The notes: generated by a model from the sequence alone, not told the origin. DNA of 9,589 nt from an uncultured Clostridia bacterium (GCA_905236445.1 CAJOPQ010000101.1:1-9589), one strand, 5' to 3'. Shown: positions 1 to 5,429, numbered from the stretch's first letter. Numbers and translations: made by a program.

Positions 1-85
1 AAATAAATGACGAGTTAAAATATGCGTTCCTCATTTGATGTCCTATTACAGCAAAAAGTTTGTCAGTTGTTTGGAATAGTTTCAT
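1..85 (-). CDS. Possible 5' end of a gene running off the left edge
   Basis: On the minus strand an ATG at 85-83 opens a frame of 28 codons that reaches the window edge without a stop. The product begins MKLFQTTDKLFAVIGHQMRN. I do not recognise it. A TATAAT lies directly over the start (89-84) and no Shine-Dalgarno sequence is visible, so a leaderless start, a different start or a chance open frame are all possible. An open run of this length is not rare in six frames. The gene to the right ends at 357 and has a strong terminator at 223-260, so this would be a separate transcription unit on the same strand. Confidence 0.2.
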   Translation of the reverse strand, partial: MKLFQTTDKLFAVIGHQMRNAYFNSSFI

Positions 86-222
86 TATAATAAAATTATG
101 ACGATGTTGTGCAAATCTGTGGAATTATTTTCTCATGATATCTACATCAAATTTTTGATACGATATGCCACTTCAAGTTGCGAAATTCAGTTATGCAAAA
201 TCAAAATCAAATCAAAACTATT

Positions 223-260
223 AAAAAACAACCTATCTTTATAAAGGTAAGTTGTTTTTT
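223..260. terminator. Bidirectional intrinsic terminator downstream of the 342-residue protein gene
   Basis: A 10-bp perfect inverted repeat, AAAAAACAAC (223-232) and GTTGTTTTTT (251-260), extends inward past one mismatch (C233/A250) to a further stem of about six pairs, one of them a G-U pair, closing on the loop TATA. Six A residues on the left arm give a U-tract for leftward transcripts; six T residues on the right give one for rightward transcripts. It lies about 100 nt past the stop codon at 357 and should end the minus-strand transcript of that gene. Confidence 0.85.
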
Positions 261-341
261 GTTCTACTAGTTTCAAAGTTTATAGCCGTTGATATTGTTT
301 TTTGTAGAACAAAAATTTGTTCTTAGCAACTTTCAACGGCT
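261..341. repeat. Nested and mutually exclusive inverted repeats in the 3' UTR
   Basis: Three inverted repeats interlock here. AGCCGTTGA (284-292) pairs with TCAACGGCT (333-341) as an outer 9-bp stem. Inside it AGAACAAA (306-313) pairs with TTTGTTCT (316-323). GTTCTAC (261-267) can also pair with GTAGAAC (304-310), which competes with the inner stem. The 11-mer TTGTTTTTTGT occurs at 252-262 and again at 295-305. On the minus strand this forms a structured 3' UTR between the stop codon at 357 and the terminator. No known RNA family is recognised. Confidence 0.6.
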
Positions 342-356
342 TAATGTGATATTTTT

Positions 357-1385
357 TTAACTCTGAGGTTCTCTTGAATTATCCACAAATGATGGATCAA
401 GTGGCGTCTGCGCCATTTCCTTTGGCTTCGCAGTAAATACTACAGTAGTACTTTTATTAGGAGTGTTGCTGTCGCCTACAGATGTTGCCTTTGAATTGGA
501 TTCGTTAATGATAGAATCTAGCCTTGCTTTTTCTTCATCACTGAATGTTTTGCCATACAAACCCAACATATATTCTTTTGCAGGTTTTGTAAAGATGCAT
601 TTTTTCAAATAGTTTCCTGCAGATATGTAATATGATGGGGCAAGTGCGCTAGTTTCTTTCTTGTAATCTGGCTTTGTTTTCTCAGCATAAGATATCATAT
701 ATTCAACAATCGCGGGCTTAATCTCGTCTAATACAGTTACTTCATCTGCAAACTGTGCAGTGTCTTTATACTTATCTTGTCTGCGAGTGATATTAGTATA
801 ACTAGCAATAGGCTCGCTAGACAAAACAAGATCTTTTGGCTCGAAATACATATTTTGTGCGTTTGGTTTACCAAAATAAGACTCTCTAGCACGAGATAGA
901 ACTTGCTCCAAAGTCGCTTTTTTCTCTTTGCCAGCATACCAAGCCAACCTTTGCCTTTTGTCTTCTTTGATAAAAGCCTCTCTGAATTTGTAGAAATGGT
1001 ATAACATAGGTGTATCAAAGTAGTCTATTGGAGAATAAACTTTGTCCAAATATTTTTTATCACTTGGGCTAGCACTATCGTAGTCAGCTTTTGCAATATA
1101 TTTTGGTTGAATCATTGACTGATAGTAACTATCACCTACAAAATATCTAAGTATCTGTCTATTAAACAAACTAAGATCTTTGCTTAATCCATAATTTCCT
1201 GCAAGCGACGTCACGCTGTCTTTGTGCTCTCCATAAATATCTATATTAGAGTCTTGATATGCTACAAGCGCTCTCATAGCTTTTCTTATGTTTTTACAAT
1301 CTTTTTGATACTGCTTTCTCTCAGCTGAGCTGAGCTTTGCTTCTTCTATCGGCCTAAGATATTCTACTCTATTTAATTCTGCCAT
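357..1385 (-). CDS. Uncharacterised 342-residue soluble, tyrosine-rich protein
   Basis: I do not recognise this protein and assign no function. It begins MAELNRVEYL; the start at 1385 is supported by the ribosome site CTGGAGAT seven bases upstream. It has no signal peptide, membrane segment, nucleotide-binding loop or metal-binding cluster that I can see, so it should be cytoplasmic. The first 290 or so residues look folded and are rich in Lys, Glu, Asp and Tyr (about 28 Tyr, 8%). A basic helical stretch rich in K and R covers about residues 20-40. The last 50 residues are rich in Ser, Thr, Asn and Pro and look disordered. It has its own promoter and terminator. It lies beyond parB, where no conserved partner is normally found. 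Its C and G counts on the plus strand are nearly equal, unlike parB and mnmG, which hints at a later arrival. Confidence 0.85.
   Translation of the reverse strand: MAELNRVEYLRPIEEAKLSSAERKQYQKDCKNIRKAMRALVAYQDSNIDIYGEHKDSVTSLAGNYGLSKDLSLFNRQILRYFVGDSYYQSMIQPKYIAKADYDSASPSDKKYLDKVYSPIDYFDTPMLYHFYKFREAFIKEDKRQRLAWYAGKEKKATLEQVLSRARESYFGKPNAQNMYFEPKDLVLSSEPIASYTNITRRQDKYKDTAQFADEVTVLDEIKPAIVEYMISYAEKTKPDYKKETSALAPSYYISAGNYLKKCIFTKPAKEYMLGLYGKTFSDEEKARLDSIINESNSKATSVGDSNTPNKSTTVVFTAKPKEMAQTPLDPSFVDNSREPQS
379..387 (+). promoter_or_regulatory. Perfect DnaA-box sequence inside the 3' end of the unknown gene
   Basis: TTATCCACA matches the DnaA-box consensus exactly. It lies in the codons for the disordered C-terminal tail. 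A lone exact match can occur by chance in AT-rich DNA, so function is uncertain. Confidence 0.35.
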
Positions 1386-1390
1386 TTTTT

Positions 1391-1398
1391 ATCTCCAG
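1391..1398 (-). promoter_or_regulatory. Ribosome binding site of the unknown gene
   Basis: The minus strand reads CTGGAGAT followed by AAAAA and then ATG. The GGAG core lies seven bases before the ATG at 1385 and fixes this start. Confidence 0.7.
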
Positions 1399-1460
1399 TT
1401 ATTAGATTGTGACTAATTTTGAATTGATTATTCTTGGACTTGCCACATTTTCCTAATTGT

Positions 1461-1489
1461 ATTATACCACAAACAAAAGCAAGTTTCAA
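1461..1489 (-). promoter_or_regulatory. Sigma-70 type promoter of the 342-residue protein gene
   Basis: The minus strand has TTGAAA (1489-1484), a 17-bp spacer and TATAAT (1466-1461). The -10 is preceded by TG plus one base, giving an extended -10 element. This is the best promoter in the window. The expected transcript start near 1454 leaves about 70 nt of leader before the ATG at 1385. Confidence 0.75.
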
Positions 1490-1502
1490 GACTATTTTTG
1501 AT

Positions 1503-1533
1503 TTTTGCACATTTTTGCTTATTTTGTGGATAA
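1503..1533. promoter_or_regulatory. Two DnaA-box-like sites upstream of the unknown gene
   Basis: TTATCCACA is exact on the minus strand at 1533-1525. A weaker plus-strand copy, TTTTGCACA, lies at 1503-1511 and differs from TTATNCACA at one position. The pair is inverted and begins 14 bp upstream of the -35 element of the promoter at 1461-1489. They could serve DnaA as a regulator of that promoter or form part of an origin region; the sequence alone does not decide. Confidence 0.5.
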
Positions 1534-1541
1534 CTGACAAT

Positions 1542-1557
1542 TGTTACTTGTGAAACA
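1542..1557. promoter_or_regulatory. Degenerate parS-like site
   Basis: TGTTACTTGTGAAACA matches the parS consensus TGTTTCACGTGAAACA at 13 of 16 positions. The right half-site GTGAAACA is intact and the left half is damaged. It lies 8 bp from an exact DnaA box. It may be a weak or decayed ParB site, or chance. Confidence 0.35.
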
Positions 1558-1615
1558 TTTTAGCAAGAGTGTGTATTTATTTGGTTTTCGCAGATTGCAA
1601 AAAAGTCCTACATAA

Positions 1616-1635
1616 CCCACCTTTTTCAAGGTTGG
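1616..1635 (-). other. Small hairpin with GAAA loop in the parB-distal gap
   Basis: On the minus strand ACCTT-GAAA-AAGGT forms a 5-bp stem with a GNRA tetraloop, extended past one mismatch by two G-C pairs. Six T residues follow about 12 nt later (1604-1599). The U-tract is too distant for a standard terminator. It lies in the 564-nt non-coding gap 1386-1949, where no open frame of note is seen. Confidence 0.35.
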
Positions 1636-1760
1636 AAAAACACAAAGTCCAATAACGCTTCATGCCAATAGAAAAACTTATACTACTTCTTGATTAACTT
1701 ATGAAGCAAATGTTAATATAGACGATACAGAAGACTAAATATTATAGAGTTTACTGCAAC

Positions 1761-1797
1761 AAAAAAGAACTATACTGCTACTGTATGGTTCTTTTTT
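1761..1797. terminator. Bidirectional intrinsic terminator of the parA-parB operon
   Basis: AAAAAAGAAC (1761-1770) pairs perfectly with GTTCTTTTTT (1788-1797). One G-T pair and the four-base stem ATAC/GTAT continue inward to a 7-nt loop. The A-run on the left arm gives a U-tract on the minus-strand transcript. It lies about 150 nt after the parB stop codon. Confidence 0.85.
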
Positions 1798-1834
1798 TCG
1801 TTAATAATTACGAATTTTTCATTAATCTAAATTT

Positions 1835-1855
1835 GATTTATTAATTAAATAAATC
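1835..1855. repeat. AT-rich dyad in the gap after parB
   Basis: GATTTATT (1835-1842) and AATAAATC (1848-1855) form an 8-bp inverted repeat around AATTA, with the TTAATTAA palindrome across the centre. It lies between the parAB terminator and the parB stop, so it may only be part of the 3' UTR. Confidence 0.35.
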
Positions 1856-1866
1856 TAGAAAATCTA
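1852..1866 (+). repeat. Copy 1 of a 15-bp exact direct repeat flanking parABS
   Basis: AATCTAGAAAATCTA at 1852-1866 recurs exactly, in the same orientation, at 4588-4602. The two copies lie in non-coding DNA on either side of parB, parA and the parS cluster. One exact 15-mer pair is near chance expectation in DNA this AT-rich. Confidence 0.4.
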
Positions 1867-1897
1867 TCAAGTGTCTATTGTTTTTCTTTTGCAAGTT

Positions 1898-1906
1898 TGT
1901 GTATAA
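1898..1906 (-). promoter_or_regulatory. DnaA-box-like site after parB
   Basis: The minus strand reads TTATACACA, which fits the relaxed consensus TTATNCACA. It lies just past the parB stop, about 370 bp from the exact box at 1525-1533. Confidence 0.4.
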
Positions 1907-1949
1907 AATGTCAAATACAAGTATGCATTTCATTAAAAATTTTCTAGAC

Positions 1950-2909
1950 TTATACGTCTAATATTTTATTTTGTTTTTTGAAAATTTCGTAGATTTTGTC
2001 TAAATCATCAGAGGAGTAATAACTAATAACAATCTTTCCCCTCTTGGAATTTCCAACAATTTTAGCTTTTGTGCCTATTGATTTGGTTATTTCATTCTCG
2101 AAATTTTGCAACTCTAAAGGTAGAGTTTTGTTGCTAGATTTGTGTTTTGTTTTACCTTGTTGAGCTTCTTTTACCGCTTTTTCCATATCTCTAACAGTAA
2201 TTCGCTTCGAAATAGCCATATTTGCCAGACTTAATTGCACATCAGGATTAGATACAACAACTAGACTTCTTGCATGCCCTGCACTAAGTTTGCCCTCCTC
2301 AACTAGCTTAATTACCTCTGGAGATAAAGACAGAAGTCTAACTGTGTTAGCAATTGCAGATCTGCTTTTGCCAAATTTATTTGAAATTATTTCTTGAGTC
2401 CAATTAAACTCTTCCATAAGCTCATTTAATGCTCTCGCTGTTTCTATAGGATTAAGATCTTCTCTCTGAATATTCTCTAGCAAAGCAATTTCCTTGATTT
2501 GCATATCATTATAATCTCTAATAACAGCAGGAATAGTTTTTAATCCAGCAATTTTACTTGCTCTAAAACGCCTCTCGCCTGCAACTATAGTGTATCTTTT
2601 GCCATTACGCACTACAATAATTGGTTGAACAACACCATATTCTCTAATACTCTGCGCCAACTCTTCTAGTGAAACAGGATCAAAATTTTTTCTTGGCTGC
2701 TTTGTGTTGTTGTCAATAAGTGCCATATTTATGTCAACAACGCCTGAATTTTCGACAAGAGTGTTATCATTAGCATTGTTGTTTGATTTTTCTACTGATA
2801 CAGTTTTCTTTTCTGGCTCGCTTTTATTCTCAAGAATATCAGCCACTTCTTCATCTCTGTCTAGAATTCCTAATAAAGAATCTAGACCTCTACCTAGTCT
2901 ACCACTCAT
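1950..2909 (-). CDS. parB: ParB/Spo0J chromosome-partitioning CTPase, parS-binding
   Basis: ParB binds parS, hydrolyses CTP to close into a sliding clamp, spreads on the origin region and stimulates ParA. The 319 residues are near the usual length, with a long N-terminal linker. The N-terminus SGRLGRGLDSLLG (2-14) is the conserved ParA-contacting tail. A spacer rich in Ser, Asn and Glu spans about 25-60. The CTP-binding domain follows, with QPRK at 71-74, GERRFRA at 111-117 and ENIQREDLNPIE at 145-156. A helix-turn-helix covers about 169-190 (TQEIISNKFGKSRSAIANTV). The C-terminal 60 residues match the dimerisation domain in position. The site AAAGAGGT lies eight bases before the ATG at 2909, directly after the parA stop, so the pair is co-transcribed and probably translationally linked. 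The terminator is at 1761-1797. Confidence 0.97.
   Translation of the reverse strand: MSGRLGRGLDSLLGILDRDEEVADILENKSEPEKKTVSVEKSNNNANDNTLVENSGVVDINMALIDNNTKQPRKNFDPVSLEELAQSIREYGVVQPIIVVRNGKRYTIVAGERRFRASKIAGLKTIPAVIRDYNDMQIKEIALLENIQREDLNPIETARALNELMEEFNWTQEIISNKFGKSRSAIANTVRLLSLSPEVIKLVEEGKLSAGHARSLVVVSNPDVQLSLANMAISKRITVRDMEKAVKEAQQGKTKHKSSNKTLPLELQNFENEITKSIGTKAKIVGNSKRGKIVISYYSSDDLDKIYEIFKKQNKILDV
2859..2887 (-). other. Hairpin in the early codons of parB
   Basis: GTCTAGA (2859-2865) pairs with TCTAGAC (2881-2887), and past a single bulged A the stem continues TTC/GAA around an 8-nt loop, ten pairs in all. It starts 22 nt after the A of the parB ATG and lies in codons for GLDSLLGILD. 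It could affect parB translation relative to parA, but the same bases also encode the conserved ParA-contact motif. Confidence 0.45.
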
Positions 2910-2927
2910 ATTTAATACCTCTTTTTA

Positions 2928-3692
2928 TTATTTTTGTTTCCTTATAAATTCTTCTGTAAGTTCTTTGTAAGCAACAGCGCCTGCACATTTATTATCATAT
3001 AGGACAATTGGCTCACCATAACTTGGCGCCTCTGCAAGTCTTATATTCCTTGGAATCGCTGTATCGTATACCTTATCTTTGAAATACTTCTTCAAGTTGT
3101 CAGACACGCTATTATATAGGTTGCTTCTATTATTCTTCATTGTAAGCACAACACCTTCTATAGAAATGGCTTCATTTAGGTGTTTTTTAACTAACTTAAT
3201 TGTATACATTAACTGCGTTATACCCTCTAACGCTAAGAATTCACATACTATAGGAATAAGTACAGAATCGCACGCAGTTAGCGCATTAATTGTAATAAGT
3301 CCAAGTGATGGAGGGCAGTCTATACAGATAAAATCGTATACATCTTTAATATCAGCCAGAATATCCTTTAGAATGTATTCCCTTTTTTTCATTTGAACCA
3401 TTTCAATTTCAGCCCCAGCAAGATCAACATCAGACGGAATCAAATCACAACCTTGCACTTTTGTAGGTACAATAACCTCATCTATTGCAACACCGTTAGT
3501 CATTACATCATATATCGTTTTATACTTTTTTTCTTTATCAAAACCAAAAGATGAACTAGCATTTCCTTGAGGATCAATATCGAGTAGTAAGACTTTATGT
3601 CCCATAGTGGCCAAATAACTAGCCATGTTGACGCAAGTTGTCGTTTTGCCAACCCCACCTTTTTGATTAAGAAATGCAACAATTTTACCCAT
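2928..3692 (-). CDS. parA: ParA/Soj chromosome-partitioning ATPase
   Basis: ParA is a deviant Walker ATPase. Its ATP-bound dimer coats the nucleoid and pulls ParB-parS complexes; relatives such as B. subtilis Soj also regulate DnaA. I start it at 3692 (MGKIVAFLNQ), giving 254 residues, the family's usual length. The site AAGAAGGT lies just upstream. The frame is open to 3734 but those extra residues are not conserved. Motifs match Soj residue for residue: Walker A KGGVGKTT at 11-18 with signature Lys11 and Lys16, LLLDIDPQGN at 35-44 with Asp40, Walker B FICIDCPPS at 121-129, and DNA-binding arginines Arg189 and Arg218 at the expected numbers. ParB begins 18 nt after its stop. A promoter lies at 3741-3769 and the parS cluster is immediately upstream. 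Confidence 0.96.
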   Translation of the reverse strand: MGKIVAFLNQKGGVGKTTTCVNMASYLATMGHKVLLLDIDPQGNASSSFGFDKEKKYKTIYDVMTNGVAIDEVIVPTKVQGCDLIPSDVDLAGAEIEMVQMKKREYILKDILADIKDVYDFICIDCPPSLGLITINALTACDSVLIPIVCEFLALEGITQLMYTIKLVKKHLNEAISIEGVVLTMKNNRSNLYNSVSDNLKKYFKDKVYDTAIPRNIRLAEAPSYGEPIVLYDNKCAGAVAYKELTEEFIRKQK

Positions 3693-3740
3693 ACATACCT
3701 TCTTTATTTCTTTAATTTTTGCTAAGTATATCATATACAG

Positions 3741-3769
3741 ATTATAAAAACCAAATATAATTGCTACAA
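3741..3769 (-). promoter_or_regulatory. Probable promoter of the parA-parB operon
   Basis: The minus strand has TATAAT (3746-3741) with a weak -35, TTGTAG (3769-3764), at 17-bp spacing. Transcription would start near 3734, leaving about 40 nt before the parA ATG. The nearest parS lies about 190 bp upstream, so ParB spreading could reach it. Confidence 0.55.
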
Positions 3770-3922
3770 TTTTTAAAAAAATTTTTATATATTTTTTATT
3801 TTAAATAATGTAAAAACAGCTAAATTAAGCCGTATTTATAATATTTTCCAACATTCGTTTTTAATCACTTTGGAATATAATATTTGCATATAATTTATTT
3901 GTTACTTTTTTAGCATCTCAGG

Positions 3923-4028
3923 TTTGTGTTAATTAGACTGACAAATCATAAGATTGTTTCACATGAAACATTTTTATTAAAAAATTAAATTTTTTTGTGT
4001 TAAAATACGTTAAAAATTTTTTGTGTTA
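3923..4028 (+). repeat. Three direct copies of TTTGTGTTA around the first parS site
   Basis: TTTGTGTTA occurs at 3923-3931, 3994-4002 and 4020-4028, all on the plus strand. The last two are part of a longer repeat, TTTTTTGTGTTA (3991-4002 and 4017-4028), spaced 26 bp apart between the first and second parS sites. The role is unknown. Confidence 0.45.
3955..3970. promoter_or_regulatory. parS: parS site 1 (core variant)
   Basis: TGTTTCACATGAAACA matches the consensus TGTTTCACGTGAAACA at 15 of 16 positions. The only change is G to A in the central CG. It is the exact reverse complement of site 4. Confidence 0.85.
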
Positions 4029-4038
4029 GCCATGAAAA

Positions 4039-4054
4039 AGTTTCACGTGAAACA
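4039..4054. promoter_or_regulatory. parS: parS site 2 (perfect 14-bp core)
   Basis: AGTTTCACGTGAAACA contains the fully palindromic GTTTCACGTGAAAC. Only the outermost base differs from the consensus. This is the best ParB loading site in the window. Confidence 0.93.
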
Positions 4055-4149
4055 TTTATATAATATATTATATTAACATATCTTATTATATATAATATTC
4101 TTTATTATACTAATAACAAATTTGTGATAAACGCTTTATAGTTTTTAAT

Positions 4150-4165
4150 TGTTTCATGTGAAACT
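4150..4165. promoter_or_regulatory. parS: parS site 3 (core variant)
   Basis: TGTTTCATGTGAAACT differs from the consensus by C to T in the central CG and by the last, weakly conserved base. Confidence 0.8.
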
Positions 4166-4354
4166 TTTTTATAATAAATATTGATAGATTTTCTTTAATA
4201 ATGTTTATCCATATACCAAACTTTGTTTATATTATATTTTGATGTTAAGTTTAATTAATTTGATGACTTGCTATATTATTATTAATCAAATTGTATTTAT
4301 ATCAATTCAACAGAACATAAATATATGAAAACAAATTTTTGTATTTTATTATAA

Positions 4355-4370
4355 TGTTTCATGTGAAACA
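4355..4370. promoter_or_regulatory. parS: parS site 4 (core variant)
   Basis: TGTTTCATGTGAAACA matches the consensus at 15 of 16 positions, with C to T in the central CG. Site centres are about 84, 111 and 205 bp apart going from site 1 to site 4. Confidence 0.85.
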
Positions 4371-4587
4371 TTTTAAAATTAATACTAAAACAGCGAAAAA
4401 TATTGCCGATTAGATTATTTCACTAAAATCTTATATGTTTTGTATTAACGATATGATTATAGAAAAACAATATATGATATAATTTAAATACACTTTATTT
4501 CATTATGGATAAATAAAATTGTTAACAAAACTGCATTTATTATTGGTTGTAGATAATGCATTCAGTATAGAATATAAATCACTTATT

Positions 4588-4602
4588 AATCTAGAAAATC
4601 TA
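4588..4602 (+). repeat. Copy 2 of the 15-bp exact direct repeat flanking parABS
   Basis: AATCTAGAAAATCTA is identical to 1852-1866 and in the same orientation. It lies between the last parS and the end of rsmG. Confidence 0.4.
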
Positions 4603-4702
4603 CAGGTTGGACAGGTTTGTTAAATTAATATGCGATAGATATAATCTGTGCAGATTGATGAAAACTCTAATAATTCTAAAATAAATAAATTTTCAAAAAA
4701 AT

Positions 4703-4731
4703 AAAAAATCCCTAATTATAGGGGATTTTTT
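4703..4731. terminator. Bidirectional terminator overlapping the end of rsmG
   Basis: AAAAAATCCC (4703-4712) pairs perfectly with GGGATTTTTT (4722-4731) around a T-G pair and a 7-nt loop. The rsmG stop codon (4718-4716) lies in the loop, and the 5' arm on the transcript encodes the last residues of RsmG. Both strands have a U-tract. Confidence 0.85.
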
Positions 4732-5429
4732 CTAATTTTATTGTTTTGTCTTGGGTAATTATTGTCTGTTGGCTTAACTTTGTTAAAGATTAAAATTTCT
4801 CTATCGCTATCAATCTCGTCAATGTGATAATGAATTCTATCAGCTAATTCACAATTGAGAAGTTTGATCGCTGATATTGCGTTTTCAATCTCTACATCTG
4901 CATTTTTACCTTTGTATATTATACATTTGCCACCGACTTTTATAAATGGAATTAAATATTCTAGTAAAATATTAAGAGGAGCTACTGCACGAGATACTGC
5001 AAAATCGTATTTTTCCCTATATTTTGGATTTTTTGCAAGATCTTCGCATCTAGCATGAATAGGGGTTACATTTGATAATTCAAGGACTTTAGTAGATAAT
5101 TTGTTAACAAACTCCACTTTTTTATTTACAGCATCACACAACGTTAAATGAATTGTTGGGTTAATAATTTTGAGGGGAATGCTTGGAAAACCAGCACCGC
5201 ACCCAATATCAATTACTTTTGAATTATCTTTAATAAGATTAGAACTCAGGATACTATCGAGAAAATGCTTGATAAATACTTCCTCTTCGTCAACTATTGC
5301 AGTTAAATTATATTTGGAATTTTCCTCTATGAGATATCTATAGTATTTAACAAAGTTATCAAATTGTTGACAACTAATAGGGGATAGCCCATATCTGGTT
5401 ATAATGTTATTAAATTGTTGATATTCCAT
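4716..5429 (-). CDS. rsmG: 16S rRNA 7-methylguanosine methyltransferase RsmG (GidB)
   Basis: RsmG uses S-adenosylmethionine to methylate N7 of a guanosine in the 530 loop of 16S rRNA (G527 in E. coli numbering). The 237 residues fit the family. YNLTAI (40-45) and HFLDSI (55-60) are conserved N-terminal motifs. The SAM-binding loop is VIDIGCGAGFPSIPLKI (72-88), CDAVNKKVEF (98-107) is the second strand and ribose-binding region, RCEDLA (127-132) the adenine-contact region, and DFAVSRAVAPL (142-152) and GGKCIIYKG (166-174) complete the fold. The tail YPRQNNKIRKNPL is a slightly altered form of the usual end. AGGAG lies eight bases before the ATG at 5429. It follows mnmG by 66 nt and is probably co-transcribed with it. 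Confidence 0.96.
   Translation of the reverse strand: MEYQQFNNIITRYGLSPISCQQFDNFVKYYRYLIEENSKYNLTAIVDEEEVFIKHFLDSILSSNLIKDNSKVIDIGCGAGFPSIPLKIINPTIHLTLCDAVNKKVEFVNKLSTKVLELSNVTPIHARCEDLAKNPKYREKYDFAVSRAVAPLNILLEYLIPFIKVGGKCIIYKGKNADVEIENAISAIKLLNCELADRIHYHIDEIDSDREILIFNKVKPTDNNYPRQNNKIRKNPL

Larger units (their letters stand above)
3735..4715. other. 981-bp AT-rich parS-bearing gap between parA and rsmG
   Basis: No open frame of useful length or gene remnant was found on either strand. The gap is under about 20% G+C by eye. It holds the parAB promoter, four parS-type palindromes between 3955 and 4370, three copies of TTTGTGTTA, two one-mismatch DnaA boxes (TTATCCATA at 4205-4213 plus strand and 4512-4504 minus strand), a tandem 9-mer (ACAGGTTGG, ACAGGTTTG at 4602-4619) and the dyad AATCTG-TG-CAGATT at 4643-4656. 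In Bacilli and many Clostridia, noc lies here; nothing like it is seen. Confidence 0.7.

Noticed and set aside
22..90. Plus-strand 22-codon frame at the left edge
   Set aside because: There is no ribosome site or promoter, it is very short, and it overlaps the equally uncertain minus-strand frame.
737..1018. 93-codon minus-strand frame inside the 342-residue protein gene
   Set aside because: It lies in another frame of a gene with a clear start, promoter and ribosome site, and its product has no family features.
2704..3396. Plus-strand open frames at 2704-2970 and 3079-3396
   Set aside because: They are antisense to parB and parA codons. The translations are the hydrophobic low-complexity type expected from the reverse of AT-rich genes, and no ribosome site supports them.
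3693..3734. Upstream extension of ParA adding 14 residues (MIYLAKIKEIKKVC)
   Set aside because: The family starts at MGKIVAF, the ribosome site AAGAAGGT sits just before the ATG at 3692, the Walker and arginine residue numbers then match Soj, and the upstream ATG at 3734 coincides with the predicted transcript start.
4475..4483. Extended -10 sequence TGATATAAT on the plus strand suggesting a small RNA ending at the rsmG terminator
   Set aside because: No acceptable -35 lies at the right distance and such sequences are common by chance at this base composition.
4205..4512. oriC in the parA-rsmG gap based on two TTATCCATA sites
   Set aside because: Both sites deviate from the consensus, they are 300 bp apart and no cluster is present; the region is better explained by parS.
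4376..4700. Possible remnant of noc between rsmG and parS
   Set aside because: Reading the minus strand in this stretch gave frequent stops and no ParB-like motif such as GERR or ENIQRE.
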